In this document: one piece after another, positions 48,524 to 56,868 of the stretch
Numbering within the stretch: position 1 is the stretch's first letter
Layout of the letters: the number at the start of each line of letters is the position of its first letter
Assembly: GCF_003351785.1 (NCBI RefSeq)
Contig: NZ_CP031230.1
Location: 248,001-312,000, forward strand
From: Sporosarcina sp. PTS2304
Lineage (GTDB): Bacteria > Bacillota > Bacilli > Bacillales_A > Planococcaceae
Length of the DNA stretch: 64,000 nucleotides
Direction of reading: 5' to 3'
Notes under the pieces: generated by a model
Told to the model about the DNA's origin: nothing
The model's database searches: none
What the model saw: only the letters and a program-made list of their open reading frames with translations
Position numbers and translations under genes: made by a program

Positions 48524-49084
48524 ATGGAACTTAAAGAAGTAAAAATAACAATTAGTCATAAATTTAATTTCTTTGAGAATAAGGAAATAGATCGCATTAT
48601 TTCTAATATTCCATTTAATAAACTTGAAACACAAGTTTCAGAAATGAATAAGTTAGCTATTATTAAAATGGAAAACAATTTTTATATGATTATTAGTGAT
48701 AAAAGTATTCAATTTAGAATGCGTCAATTAGATGTGTTGAATAGTAATTTAGAGATTTTAAATGTCTTTGATGAAAATATAAAAGAGTATTTTCGATTAG
48801 AGTTGATATCATTTAACGGAATATTACATGAAACATCTAATGAAGAAACGTATAACCAATCATTTGGCGATAATTTTCCTAGTTGTTATAAAGTGAGAAT
48901 GCTAGGTATAGATATTGAATCTGATAATTTTATGTATCGCTTATCTTTAAACAAAAAGAAGAAATTTACTAAAGTAATGGTTAATACGTTAGTGAATAGT
49001 AATATTCAAAAAATCGAGCAAAATTGTAAGGGTGCGTATGAAGAGTTTATAAAGAAATTGGAAATTTTATATCCGCTTTTATAA
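48524..49084 (+). CDS. Protein of unknown function, first of a three-gene cassette
   Basis: A 186-residue AT-rich gene whose product I do not recognise. It is predicted alpha/beta without membrane segments or cysteines of note. Visible parts are ITISHKFNFFENKEIDRIISNIPFNKLE, NFYMIISDKSIQFRMRQLDVLNSN and a basic end (NKKKKFTKVMV). ATG at 48524 is chosen because AAAGGCGGG is 9 bases upstream. The 216 bases before it carry no clear gene. It is followed after 18 bases by another unknown gene, and neither looks sugar-related. They probably arrived as a unit. Confidence 0.6.
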   Translation: MELKEVKITISHKFNFFENKEIDRIISNIPFNKLETQVSEMNKLAIIKMENNFYMIISDKSIQFRMRQLDVLNSNLEILNVFDENIKEYFRLELISFNGILHETSNEETYNQSFGDNFPSCYKVRMLGIDIESDNFMYRLSLNKKKKFTKVMVNTLVNSNIQKIEQNCKGAYEEFIKKLEILYPLL

Positions 49085-49102
49085 TATGAGGGAGTGATTG
49101 AC

Positions 49103-49597
49103 ATGGTTACTATGCCTAGTTATGAAGACCAATATGCAAATGAATCAGGAATTGAAGTTGATCATAAGATAGAGCATGCAGGGTTAATTTCTTCTTTTTT
49201 GCATTTGGAGGATTATTTAAATACAGAAAGTAATTATTTTCTTGTGGAGGGTTTAGAAAGAGATCCAATAGAGAAGTCTGTCTTTAATATATTGAACAAT
49301 ATAGAAAAGAGGGATAGCTTGGATAAGGATTATTCGAGTACTTTACCAAATGAACTATTGGCAAACTACAATGAAATGATGAATGCTAGTAAAAGAAATC
49401 CACTGAAAATATTATCAACGAATGAAGAACAATTAGCCTATATCCTGAAAATGGAGAAAGTGTATAATCGCTCTACTCAAGAACATATTAGCTTCATGAG
49501 AGCAAAAGAATATGAAGGCAGTGTTGAAGAAAGAACATGGTACAATATTGCACGGCAGTTAAAAAGAAATGGCGTGCTTCCAGAGTTGGAGGTTTAA
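49103..49597 (+). CDS. Protein of unknown function, second of a three-gene cassette
   Basis: A 164-residue acidic, helical protein with no family I recognise. Notable stretches are VDHKIEHAGLISSFLHLEDYL, RDSLDKDYSSTLPNELLANYNEMMNASKRNP and EEQLAYILKMEKVYNRSTQEHISFMRAKEYEGSVEERTWYNIARQLKRNG. ATG at 49103 follows GAGGGAGTG. The stop is 2 bases before the start of the third gene, so coupled translation is likely. An antitoxin- or immunity-like small partner is one possibility, but nothing proves it. Confidence 0.6.
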   Translation: MVTMPSYEDQYANESGIEVDHKIEHAGLISSFLHLEDYLNTESNYFLVEGLERDPIEKSVFNILNNIEKRDSLDKDYSSTLPNELLANYNEMMNASKRNPLKILSTNEEQLAYILKMEKVYNRSTQEHISFMRAKEYEGSVEERTWYNIARQLKRNGVLPELEV

Positions 49598-49599
49598 TT

Positions 49600-50277
49600 T
49601 TGTCAATTCAAGTAAAATCAGCTTTAGAAAGTGATCGGATTTCACATTCTTATCCTTATATTGAATTATTACAAGCTTATTCCGAAAATGAATATAAAGG
49701 GTTCTATGAGTTGGCGCAAGAAATAGAAGAACAGGTTGGCGGTGCATTGGAGGGCGCTTCTTTAGAGTATATACGCTATCCAGAAAGTGCATCGCTTTTT
49801 CATGTGATTGAAGATAACTTTCCTGTGTTTATGCATATGAATCCAACAAGTAGCGAAGTCGATTATTATAAGTTGGGGAGTCTTCAAACTTGTTATCCTT
49901 ATTCACACACAGAAAAGCCAAGTGGTATTATACTTGAAGATCAGTCATACTTGCAAATTGACTTTACTTTTGCTCATCATATTAAAAGCATGAAAATGTT
50001 TCTTCTATATTCCAGTTTTCATTATGGTCGATGTAATTCAGATAAAGAAGAGTTCTATTTCTTTAGATTCGATAAAGAAAGTGACTTTATGTTTAGAGTT
50101 AATACTGATCCCGAATACCTTAATTATAAACCAGTCTATCATTTTCACGGTAATTGTGACGAACCTCATTTTAGTGTAAAAAGATTTGGAGTTATAGATA
50201 AATTAGATTACATTATAGACTTGTTAAAAATAAATCTAGAAAGAATAGAAAGCAAGACAGCTAAAGCACACTTTTAA
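49600..50277 (+). CDS. Protein of unknown function, third of a three-gene cassette
   Basis: A 225-residue protein beginning at TTG 49600, preceded by TTGGAGG 7 bases upstream. The end, KPVYHFHGNCDEPHFSVKRFGVIDKLDYIIDLLKINLE, has a His-rich HFHG-x5-PHF pattern faintly like the DUF6516-type small proteins linked to toxin-antitoxin loci. The earlier part includes SHSYPYIELLQAYSENEYKGFYELAQEIEEQVGGALEGA and QIDFTFAHHIKSMKMFLLYSSFHYG. No signal peptide is seen. The link to DUF6516 is only a pattern impression. Confidence 0.6.
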   Translation: MSIQVKSALESDRISHSYPYIELLQAYSENEYKGFYELAQEIEEQVGGALEGASLEYIRYPESASLFHVIEDNFPVFMHMNPTSSEVDYYKLGSLQTCYPYSHTEKPSGIILEDQSYLQIDFTFAHHIKSMKMFLLYSSFHYGRCNSDKEEFYFFRFDKESDFMFRVNTDPEYLNYKPVYHFHGNCDEPHFSVKRFGVIDKLDYIIDLLKINLERIESKTAKAHF

Positions 50278-50328
50278 GTACATAATAAGTACTTTTTATA
50301 TGGCTATTAGAACAGTAGGAGGATCACC

Positions 50329-50568
50329 ATGAACACAAAAAAACTAAAACAAGTTTTCGCAGAAAGTTTGAATATCGACCCATCTATCGTAGTAGACGAT
50401 CTCACATTCAATTCCATACCTGAATGGGATTCGATTGCGCATATGGCGTTAGTCACGGAGATTGATGATGTGTTTGATATTATGCTAGATACGGATGATG
50501 TGCTCGATATGAGTTCGTTTGCGAAAGCGAAAGAGATTTTGTCGAAGTATGATATTTCATTTGAGTAG
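50329..50568 (+). CDS. Acyl carrier protein
   Basis: A 79-residue acidic carrier protein. The phosphopantetheine serine is in IPEWDSIAHMALVTEIDDVFDI (near residue 33), where W-D-S replaces the G-A-D-S-L of housekeeping AcpP. That form is common in carrier proteins dedicated to secondary pathways. It has AGGAGG upstream and starts a tightly packed set with an SDR, an AMP-ligase, LuxE and LuxC homologues, so it probably carries the acyl group that those enzymes load, reduce or release. Confidence 0.9.
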   Translation: MNTKKLKQVFAESLNIDPSIVVDDLTFNSIPEWDSIAHMALVTEIDDVFDIMLDTDDVLDMSSFAKAKEILSKYDISFE

Positions 50569-50577
50569 GTGACTGCT

Positions 50578-51315
50578 ATGTTAAAGGGGAAGGTCATTTT
50601 AGTGACCGGTGCGACTCGCGGAATTGGGCAAGCTACGGCTGTTGTGCTTGCGGAGCGTGGGGCGCAAGTTGTGCTGCATGGACGTACTGCTGAAGGGCTA
50701 GCTGAAACAGTTGCTGCTGTGGAGGCGATAGGATACAAGCCGTTTACAGTGCTTTATGATGTGACTGATGAGTTAAATATGAAGCAGGCAATTGTAGCGA
50801 TTAAGAAAGAATTCGGGCGCTTGGACGGTTTGGTGAACAATGCAGGCATCATGCAAGAAGGTTTGCTTGGTATGCTGAAGACTGCGTCTGTTCAGGAGAT
50901 GATGACTGTCAATGTGACGTCTGCGCTCGTTCAGATGCAGTATGCGTCGAAGCTAATGATGAAAAATGACTCCAGTTCGATTGTCAATGTCAGTTCAGTT
51001 ATCGGGCTACATGGCGCAGAAGGTAGCGCGGCGTATGCAGCGAGCAAGGCAGCGGTTGTCGGCTTTACGAAGTCTGCGGCGAAAGAGTGGGCGGCTAGGG
51101 GAATTCGTGTAAATGCTGTAGCACCTGGGTTTATCGAAACGGATTTGACCGCGCATTATGAAGGGACTCGTAAGGAAGGCGTGCTTTCGACTATTAAGAT
51201 GCAACGGTTCGGACAAGCGCGTGAAGTGGCGAATGTTATCGCGTTTTTGTTATCGGATGATGCTTCATACGTAACGGGTCAAATTATTGGAGTGGATGGA
51301 GGCATGGTGATTTGA
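50578..51315 (+). CDS. SDR oxidoreductase, FabG-like 3-ketoacyl reductase
   Basis: A 245-residue classical SDR. It has the VTGATRGIGQATAVVLAERGA cofactor loop, LVNNAGIMQEG, the Ser of VNVSSVIGLHGAEGSAAYAASKAAV with the YxxxK motif, VNAVAPGFIETDL and the C-terminal YVTGQIIGVDGGMVI, all as in FabG. It follows the ACP gene by 10 bases. It may reduce a 3-keto group on the ACP-bound chain. No ketosynthase is present here, so the keto substrate would have to come from elsewhere. Confidence 0.88.
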   Translation: MLKGKVILVTGATRGIGQATAVVLAERGAQVVLHGRTAEGLAETVAAVEAIGYKPFTVLYDVTDELNMKQAIVAIKKEFGRLDGLVNNAGIMQEGLLGMLKTASVQEMMTVNVTSALVQMQYASKLMMKNDSSSIVNVSSVIGLHGAEGSAAYAASKAAVVGFTKSAAKEWAARGIRVNAVAPGFIETDLTAHYEGTRKEGVLSTIKMQRFGQAREVANVIAFLLSDDASYVTGQIIGVDGGMVI

Positions 51316-51349
51316 CCATGTCTTTTTGTCTTAGAAAGGGGAATGGATG

Positions 51350-52681
51350 ATGTCTTTCTTTTCGCTTACTAGTGAGCGTATTGCAGTGGTCACGAAAAAC
51401 CGGACGTATCGTTATTGTGATATTCCATGTATGGAGTTTGACAGTCCGTCTAAAGAATTGATCGTAATTTTGTGCGAGAATACAATAGAAGTGCTCGGGG
51501 CTTATGTGAGCGCAGTAAATAGTGGTCATGCGACGATGCTTCTTTCAAATGACATGAATCGCGATCTTTTGGCTGATCTCCTAGACACTTATAAGCCGAA
51601 GTGGATTGTCGGGCTGGACGCTTTTGAAGGCTATGCATGGCAAAAGGACAAGTTGGTACGTGCGCAAGATATTTCTCAAGTAATTCATAAGGAGTTAGCC
51701 GTGTTGTTGAGCACGTCAGGAACGACGGGTAGTCAGAAGTTTGTGAGGCTGTCATATCGGAATCTGAAAGCGAATGCTGAGTCGATCATTACGTATTTAT
51801 CAATCGATGCGAGTGAGCGTGCGGTGATGAATTTGCCTCTTTCCTATTCGTACGGTTTGTCGATCGTCAACAGCCATTTCCTTGCCAGTGCTTCCATTGT
51901 ACTGACAGATGAGAGTGTGATGGCACAGTCGTTTTGGTCATTAGTGAATGAACAGAAAGCGACGTCCCTTGCAGGTGTACCGTTTACGTATCAAATGCTT
52001 CAGCGGATTGGTTTCCTTACGATGGATCTCCCTCACTTGCGGACATTGACAGAAGCAGGCGGACGTTTGCCAGTAAAATTGGTGGAGCTGTTCGCAGATT
52101 ATGCGAAAAAGCATGACAAACGATTTTTTGTCATGTATGGGCAGACAGAAGCTGCGCCGCGCATTTCCTATATTCCGCACGATCGGGTGCTCGACAAGCC
52201 AGGTTCGATCGGTATTGCCGTTCCAGGGGGCGAATTGTCGATTGATGCCGAGACAGGTGAACTCATTTACTATGGTCCCAATGTCATGATGGGATACGCT
52301 GAATGTCTTGCAGATTTAGCTAATGCTGATGAGATGCATGGTGTCCTTCACACGGGCGACACCGCGGTTATGGATGACGAAGGGTATTTTACGATTACGG
52401 GGCGCCTGAAGCGTTTCATTAAATTATTTGGCCTGCGTCTGAATTTGGATGAAATTGAGCGTACGTTGGAGAAAGAGTTCCATATCGCTGTAGCTTGTGT
52501 AGGGAATGACGATAAACTAGTTATACTAGTAGAAGAAGAGTCGGCTGTGGAGCCAGTGAAGCAAGCGGTAGCAACACTGTATAAATTGCACAGAACGGCA
52601 TATAAAGTAAAAGCCCAAGATATCCCGCGTCTGCCGAATGGGAAAATAAATTACGTAGCTATAAAGGAGACGTCCGTATGA
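51350..52681 (+). CDS. AMP-dependent acyl ligase (acyl-ACP/CoA synthetase-like)
   Basis: A 443-residue ANL-superfamily adenylating enzyme. It has the P-loop-like LLSTSGTTGSQKFVRLSYRNL, NLPLSYSYGLSIVNSHFLA, the YGQTEAAPRI motif, the HTGDTAVMDDEGYFTITGRLKRFIKLFGLRLNLDEIE hinge region (TGD and GRxKR) and a final lysine in LPNGKINY. It is shorter than standard acyl-CoA synthetases at the N-terminus. ATG at 51350 is chosen on the spacing to AAAGGGG. It likely activates a fatty or small acid and loads the ACP at 50329 or LuxE. Confidence 0.86.
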   Translation: MSFFSLTSERIAVVTKNRTYRYCDIPCMEFDSPSKELIVILCENTIEVLGAYVSAVNSGHATMLLSNDMNRDLLADLLDTYKPKWIVGLDAFEGYAWQKDKLVRAQDISQVIHKELAVLLSTSGTTGSQKFVRLSYRNLKANAESIITYLSIDASERAVMNLPLSYSYGLSIVNSHFLASASIVLTDESVMAQSFWSLVNEQKATSLAGVPFTYQMLQRIGFLTMDLPHLRTLTEAGGRLPVKLVELFADYAKKHDKRFFVMYGQTEAAPRISYIPHDRVLDKPGSIGIAVPGGELSIDAETGELIYYGPNVMMGYAECLADLANADEMHGVLHTGDTAVMDDEGYFTITGRLKRFIKLFGLRLNLDEIERTLEKEFHIAVACVGNDDKLVILVEEESAVEPVKQAVATLYKLHRTAYKVKAQDIPRLPNGKINYVAIKETSV

Positions 52682-53739
52682 TTGTTCCTTTTCATCTGGC
52701 ACAACAAGAAAAAGAGCGTATGTTGACAGGGAAGTTGAACGAGCTGACGAAGTGGCATATGGAGAAGTGTCCCGAGTACCGGGCGATGCTTCAGAAGAGT
52801 GGTGCGATCGTTGAAGCGGAGACGATCGGTGCTGTACCTTATTTGCCGGTGCAGTTATTTAAGTTGATGGATTTGAAATCTGTTGCTCATGACGAAGTTG
52901 TAAAAGTGCTGACTTCAAGTGGGACTACTGGACAGCAAGTGTCGAAGATTTATTTGGATCGAGAAACCGCTGTGGCTCAGACGAAGACACTCGTCGATGT
53001 GATGAAGCCCATTTTAGGTAGTAAGCGGTTGCCAATGATTATTTTGGATACGAAGTCGGTATTGAAAGATCGAAAGTCTTTTAGTGCGCGTGGTGCGGGA
53101 ATTCTAGGGTTTTCTAATTTTGGACGCAAACATTTTTATGCATTGCATGATGATATGTCGCTTGATCTGGAAGGCTTGCAGGCGTATTTGAAAGAGTATG
53201 AAGGGCAAAGAATATTGTTATTTGGGTTTACATTTATGATATGGCAGTATGTTTATAAAGAAGCTGTGGCGCGTAATGTCCAATTGGATTTTGGGGATAG
53301 TGTGTTAATTCATGGTGGAGGGTGGAAGAAGTTGGCGGATGAAGCGGTTGACACGCAAACGTTTAATCGTCTACTTTCTGAGAGGCTCGGGATTCGTCAT
53401 GTGCATAATTATTATGGCATGGTGGAACAAGTAGGTTCTATCTTTGTCGAGTGTACACATGGATATTTGCATGCACCGAGCTATGCAGATGTGCTGATCC
53501 GTGATCCAATTACATTTGATGAGTTACCACTAGGTGAAAAAGGTTTGATCCAAGTAGTGAGTGAGTTACCTAAGAGCTATCCAGGACATTCTTTGCTGAC
53601 GGAGGATGTAGGGACGATCATTGGTATCGATGATTGTGCTTGTGGTTGGAAAGGAAAATATTTCACTGTAGCAGGTCGTATTCCTAAAGCTGAGATAAGG
53701 GGATGTAGTGATACGTTTCAGGAAGGTGATCGTAGATGA
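52678..53739 (+). CDS. LuxE-like acyl-protein synthetase
   Basis: A 353-residue protein of the LuxE (acyl-protein synthetase) family. It has the adenylate-forming loop KVLTSSGTTGQQVSKIYLD (near residue 78), ILLFGFTFMIWQYVYKEA, SVLIHGGGWKKLADEAVD and HNYYGMVEQVGSIFVEC, then a Cys-containing C-terminus (IDDCACGWKGKYFTVAGRIPKAEIRG). In luminous bacteria LuxE activates fatty acid to acyl-AMP and hands the acyl group to LuxC. Here it overlaps both neighbours by 4 bases in the order ligase-luxE-luxC. Confidence 0.88.
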   Translation: MIVPFHLAQQEKERMLTGKLNELTKWHMEKCPEYRAMLQKSGAIVEAETIGAVPYLPVQLFKLMDLKSVAHDEVVKVLTSSGTTGQQVSKIYLDRETAVAQTKTLVDVMKPILGSKRLPMIILDTKSVLKDRKSFSARGAGILGFSNFGRKHFYALHDDMSLDLEGLQAYLKEYEGQRILLFGFTFMIWQYVYKEAVARNVQLDFGDSVLIHGGGWKKLADEAVDTQTFNRLLSERLGIRHVHNYYGMVEQVGSIFVECTHGYLHAPSYADVLIRDPITFDELPLGEKGLIQVVSELPKSYPGHSLLTEDVGTIIGIDDCACGWKGKYFTVAGRIPKAEIRGCSDTFQEGDRR

Positions 53740-54926
53740 AGATGTTTTGGCCAAAAGACGTTGATTGGACGCATGCACTTGCCCGATTAGAAAAACAACA
53801 ATCTAACCAGCCATTTGATGAAGTTGTTCTTTCATTCATGCAGGTGCTCTCGAAGCGCTTTGTGCGGATGAATCAAATGCCTGAAATAGTTGCGCTCGGG
53901 TTTTGGTTGAGGAAAGCAAATATCCAGAAGTTGCGCGAGTCATTTGGAGATAGTGGTCGTGTCGTGAAAGCGAGAGGAACGGTATTTCATATTGCTCCTT
54001 CTAACGTAGATACGATCTTTGTTTATTCGTGGATGCTGTCGCTTTTAGCAGGAAATCGTAATGTGATCCGTGTGTCGAGTAAAGAACAAACTGGGATGAG
54101 TGTTCTTTTGCGAACGATTGTGGAGGAGTTAGAAGATCCTCAGTTTACTTCGATTGCAAAAGGGACGATTATTTGTACATATGGCCACGAAGAAAATATG
54201 ACTGCTGTAATTAGTGAAATATGCCATACACGAGTCATTTGGGGCGGAGACGAAACTATTCGAGCGATACGACAAATACCTTTGGCGCCACTTGCCAATG
54301 AACTAACGTTTCCAGATCGTTTTTCATTGGCGTTAGTGAGTAGTGAAGCGGTTTTTGCATTGACTGAAGTAGAGTTGGATCGGTTGACAGATCGTTTTTA
54401 TAATGATGTGTTTTGGTTTGATCAGATGGCTTGTTCTTCTCCTCGATTAGTCATCTGGACAGGTAGCTGTCACGATTTAGCGAAGGATCGTTTTTGGTCT
54501 GCTTTCAAGAAGAAAATAGAAGCGAAAGACTATGAATTAGCGGCGGCAACTCAGGTGATGAAATTGACGACTACGTTACAAATGGCTACTGACGACTCGG
54601 TGTCTACAGTTCGCCCTACTACTTATTATTCGCGAGTGCAGGTAGAAGAAATGCCGTCAAGGGCACGAGAGAGACATTGTGGCGGTGGCTTGTTTTATGA
54701 GTATGATGCAATAGATGTATTAGAAGCAGCTACATGTTTGGTAGATAAAGATCAAACGGTGTCATACTTTGGTTTTACTAAAGAAGAGTTGGAACAATTT
54801 TTACATGCTATTACTACACGTGGAGTAGATCGAATTGTACCTGTTGGGCAAGCATTAGATTTCAGTGGCGTGTGGGATGGCCAGAACTTTTTGACTTCAT
54901 TTACTAGGGAAGTTGTGATGAGATGA
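53736..54926 (+). CDS. LuxC-like acyl-CoA/acyl-protein reductase
   Basis: A 396-residue LuxC-family NADPH-dependent fatty-acyl reductase that makes an aldehyde. It shows FHIAPSNVDTIFVYSWMLSLLAGNRNVIRVS (aldehyde-dehydrogenase-like cofactor region), RVIWGGDETIRAIRQIPL, NDVFWFDQMACSSPRLVIW with the expected catalytic Cys, and the C-terminal TTRGVDRIVPVGQALDFSGVWDGQNFLTSFTREV. No luxA or luxB is present, so the aldehyde is not for light. It may be a precursor for an unusual amino- or acyl-sugar modification. Confidence 0.9.
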   Translation: MKMFWPKDVDWTHALARLEKQQSNQPFDEVVLSFMQVLSKRFVRMNQMPEIVALGFWLRKANIQKLRESFGDSGRVVKARGTVFHIAPSNVDTIFVYSWMLSLLAGNRNVIRVSSKEQTGMSVLLRTIVEELEDPQFTSIAKGTIICTYGHEENMTAVISEICHTRVIWGGDETIRAIRQIPLAPLANELTFPDRFSLALVSSEAVFALTEVELDRLTDRFYNDVFWFDQMACSSPRLVIWTGSCHDLAKDRFWSAFKKKIEAKDYELAAATQVMKLTTTLQMATDDSVSTVRPTTYYSRVQVEEMPSRARERHCGGGLFYEYDAIDVLEAATCLVDKDQTVSYFGFTKEELEQFLHAITTRGVDRIVPVGQALDFSGVWDGQNFLTSFTREVVMR

Positions 54927-54952
54927 AATGGATGAAAGGTCGGGGATAAAAG

Positions 54953-55606
54953 ATGGAGAAAGTTTATACACGTGAACAAATACGATTCCTGAGGGTAGTG
55001 CTGGAAGATCTACAATATTTAGCAAATGACTGGAAAGAGGGTATTGAAGAAAGTAAAATCCGAAGAGATAGTGTGATTTTAAGAAGGCTTTTAGTAAATG
55101 GTGATTACGGAAATGCTTGGCGATTATGTGGTTATAACAAAAGCCCGAAATTAAGGGTGCCGATAAAAGATAATATAAAAGAAGATAGCCTCATTTTCTA
55201 TCAAGATGGTGGTGGATCTTCAAATGGAATAGAAATTCAGAATTTTGCTGTATATAATGAAGTATTAAATCCAGATACTAAAATATCGAAAATTGATAAT
55301 GTAAAGCAGACACTTCATCTTGATCAATTTTTAAATAGCGATTGTTTAGTATATAAAGGGATTAGATATAATAGACAGCAAATAATAAAGTTTGTATGTA
55401 ATAAAACTGGTGGAGCACATATTAGTTCGAATAAGAATAAAGATCCAAAAGATGACTCTCTATATGACTTAATTGATGACGAGCTTAACATACTTAGTAA
55501 AAATGTAGTTTATTATGAAATGTTATCAATAGGTCAATCCTTAGTAAATTCAAAAGATATTTATAAGCTAATAAAAAAAATAAAAAATATTATTTATTCA
55601 GGTTAG
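54953..55606 (+). CDS. Protein of unknown function
   Basis: A 217-residue protein, AT-rich (especially the 3' half), that interrupts the run between luxC and pseH. I do not recognise the family. Visible parts are a helical start (YTREQIRFLRVVLEDLQYLANDWKEGIEESKIRRDSVILRRLL), NAWRLCGYNKSPKLRVP, a gly-rich bend (YQDGGGSSNGIEI), VYKGIRYNRQQIIKFVCNKTGGAHISSNKNKDP and a basic C-terminus. The middle RYNRQQIIKFV...GGAH pattern resembles a DNA- or ligand-binding region of phage-type proteins. It probably entered by insertion, as with the unknown cassette at 48.5-50.3 kb. Confidence 0.6.
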   Translation: MEKVYTREQIRFLRVVLEDLQYLANDWKEGIEESKIRRDSVILRRLLVNGDYGNAWRLCGYNKSPKLRVPIKDNIKEDSLIFYQDGGGSSNGIEIQNFAVYNEVLNPDTKISKIDNVKQTLHLDQFLNSDCLVYKGIRYNRQQIIKFVCNKTGGAHISSNKNKDPKDDSLYDLIDDELNILSKNVVYYEMLSIGQSLVNSKDIYKLIKKIKNIIYSG

Positions 55607-55612
55607 TTCAAT

Positions 55613-56149
55613 ATGAAATGGATAGACATTCAAGATAGCCACTTGCAACAAATTTTGGATTGGCGAACAAGTGATGCGGTGACGCGCTACATGTATACGG
55701 ATATTGACTATAGTTTAGAAAATCAGAAAAAATGGTTTGCTTCAATTCAAGCAGATGAGACTGGACGATATTGGTTAATGGAGCATCGCGGCGAGTTAGT
55801 TGGCTTTATTTCGATTACGGATATTGATTGGCGACATAAACGAGGATTTTGGAATTTTTATATAGGGAATCCAAAGTATGCGATGATCGCAGGACTACTT
55901 GGAGCGTATATGTATAATTATGCGTTCTATACGCTCGGTCTCGAGAAGTTATGTGGCGAGGTGTTAGATCGTAATGAAGGTGTACGTGCATTACATCAGA
56001 AGTTAGGAGCACGGGAAGTGGGTGTGCTTGAACATCATATTTTAAAACATGAAACTTGGCATGATGTACACCTATTTGAGATGACGAAAAAGCGTTGGCA
56101 AGACGTTGGCCAGAAGTTTAGTAAATATGTTCCGGAGGTGGAAGTATGA
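55613..56149 (+). CDS. pseH: PseH, N-acetyltransferase of pseudaminic acid synthesis
   Basis: A 178-residue GNAT enzyme that N-acetylates the 4-amino group of UDP-4-amino-4,6-dideoxy-beta-L-AltNAc. Visible are the GNAT-type core WLMEHRGELVGFISITDID, the FWNFYIGNPKYAMIAGLLGAYMYNYAFYTLGLEKLCGEVLDRNEGVRALHQKLG stretch (acetyl-CoA binding and the N-x-x-V/A-x-x-L-H/Y-x-K-x-G motif) and the WHDVHLFEMTKKRW ending typical of PseH. It overlaps pseF by 4 bases and lies in the block pseH-pseF-pseG-pseI. Confidence 0.9.
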   Translation: MKWIDIQDSHLQQILDWRTSDAVTRYMYTDIDYSLENQKKWFASIQADETGRYWLMEHRGELVGFISITDIDWRHKRGFWNFYIGNPKYAMIAGLLGAYMYNYAFYTLGLEKLCGEVLDRNEGVRALHQKLGAREVGVLEHHILKHETWHDVHLFEMTKKRWQDVGQKFSKYVPEVEV

Positions 56150-56868
56150 AAACGATCATCATTATCCAAGCACGCATGGGTTCTACGAGATTGCCAGGCA
56201 AAATTTTGAAACGACTAGGAACGACAGACGTGCTAACATATGTGACTGCACGCTGTAAGAAAGTTCAAGGCGTGGCTGAAGTGATTGTTGCGACATCTAC
56301 TTTACCTCAAGACGATGCAGTTGCAACTTGGTGTCACGAACAGAACGTAACGTGTTTCCGTGGTTCAGAAGAAGATGTATTGGATCGCTACGTTCAGTGT
56401 GCGAAAATGTATGAACCGGATTATATTATGCGTGTGACAGCGGATTGTCCGTTCGTAGATTATGAGTTAGCGAGTGTTGGGATTGCTGCGATGGCTGAAC
56501 AGCGTCGAGATGTACTGCGTTTTGTCGGGCAGATGCCTAGAGGATTAGCGGTTGAAATGATTTCGTATAAGGCACTTTTGCGGATTCATGAGATCGGTCT
56601 GGAGCCAAGACACCGCGAGCATGTGACGTACTATGCGTATGAGTATGCGAATGAGTTTACTTTTGCACAATGTGTTGTACCTACGAATCGTTTGCATCCT
56701 GAATTGCGTATCACGTTAGACACCGATGAAGATTATGCGCTTTGTGTGGCGGTTGCAAATCATTTTGACGATGAGTTGGTGTCGAGTGCAGAAGTGATTC
56801 AGTATTTACTAGATCATCCAGAAGTAGCTATAGTAAATGCACATATTGAACAGAAGCCGGTGAACTGA
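56146..56868 (+). CDS. pseF: PseF, CMP-pseudaminic acid cytidylyltransferase (SpsF-like)
   Basis: A 240-residue cytidylyltransferase: IIIIQARMGSTRLPGKILKRLG (nucleotide loop), ATSTLPQDD, FRGSEEDVLDRYVQCAK, MRVTADCPFVDYEL and LRITLDTDEDYALC. It is the short SpsF-type form found in Bacillales rather than the NeuA-like form of Campylobacter. It activates pseudaminic acid to CMP-Pse, the donor used by Maf. It is coupled by overlaps to pseH and pseG. Confidence 0.87.
   Translation: MKTIIIIQARMGSTRLPGKILKRLGTTDVLTYVTARCKKVQGVAEVIVATSTLPQDDAVATWCHEQNVTCFRGSEEDVLDRYVQCAKMYEPDYIMRVTADCPFVDYELASVGIAAMAEQRRDVLRFVGQMPRGLAVEMISYKALLRIHEIGLEPRHREHVTYYAYEYANEFTFAQCVVPTNRLHPELRITLDTDEDYALCVAVANHFDDELVSSAEVIQYLLDHPEVAIVNAHIEQKPVN

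Noticed and set aside
50329-54926. Bioluminescence operon
   Set aside because: LuxE and LuxC homologues are present, but there is no luciferase (luxA/luxB) or acyltransferase luxD, and the context is glycan synthesis.
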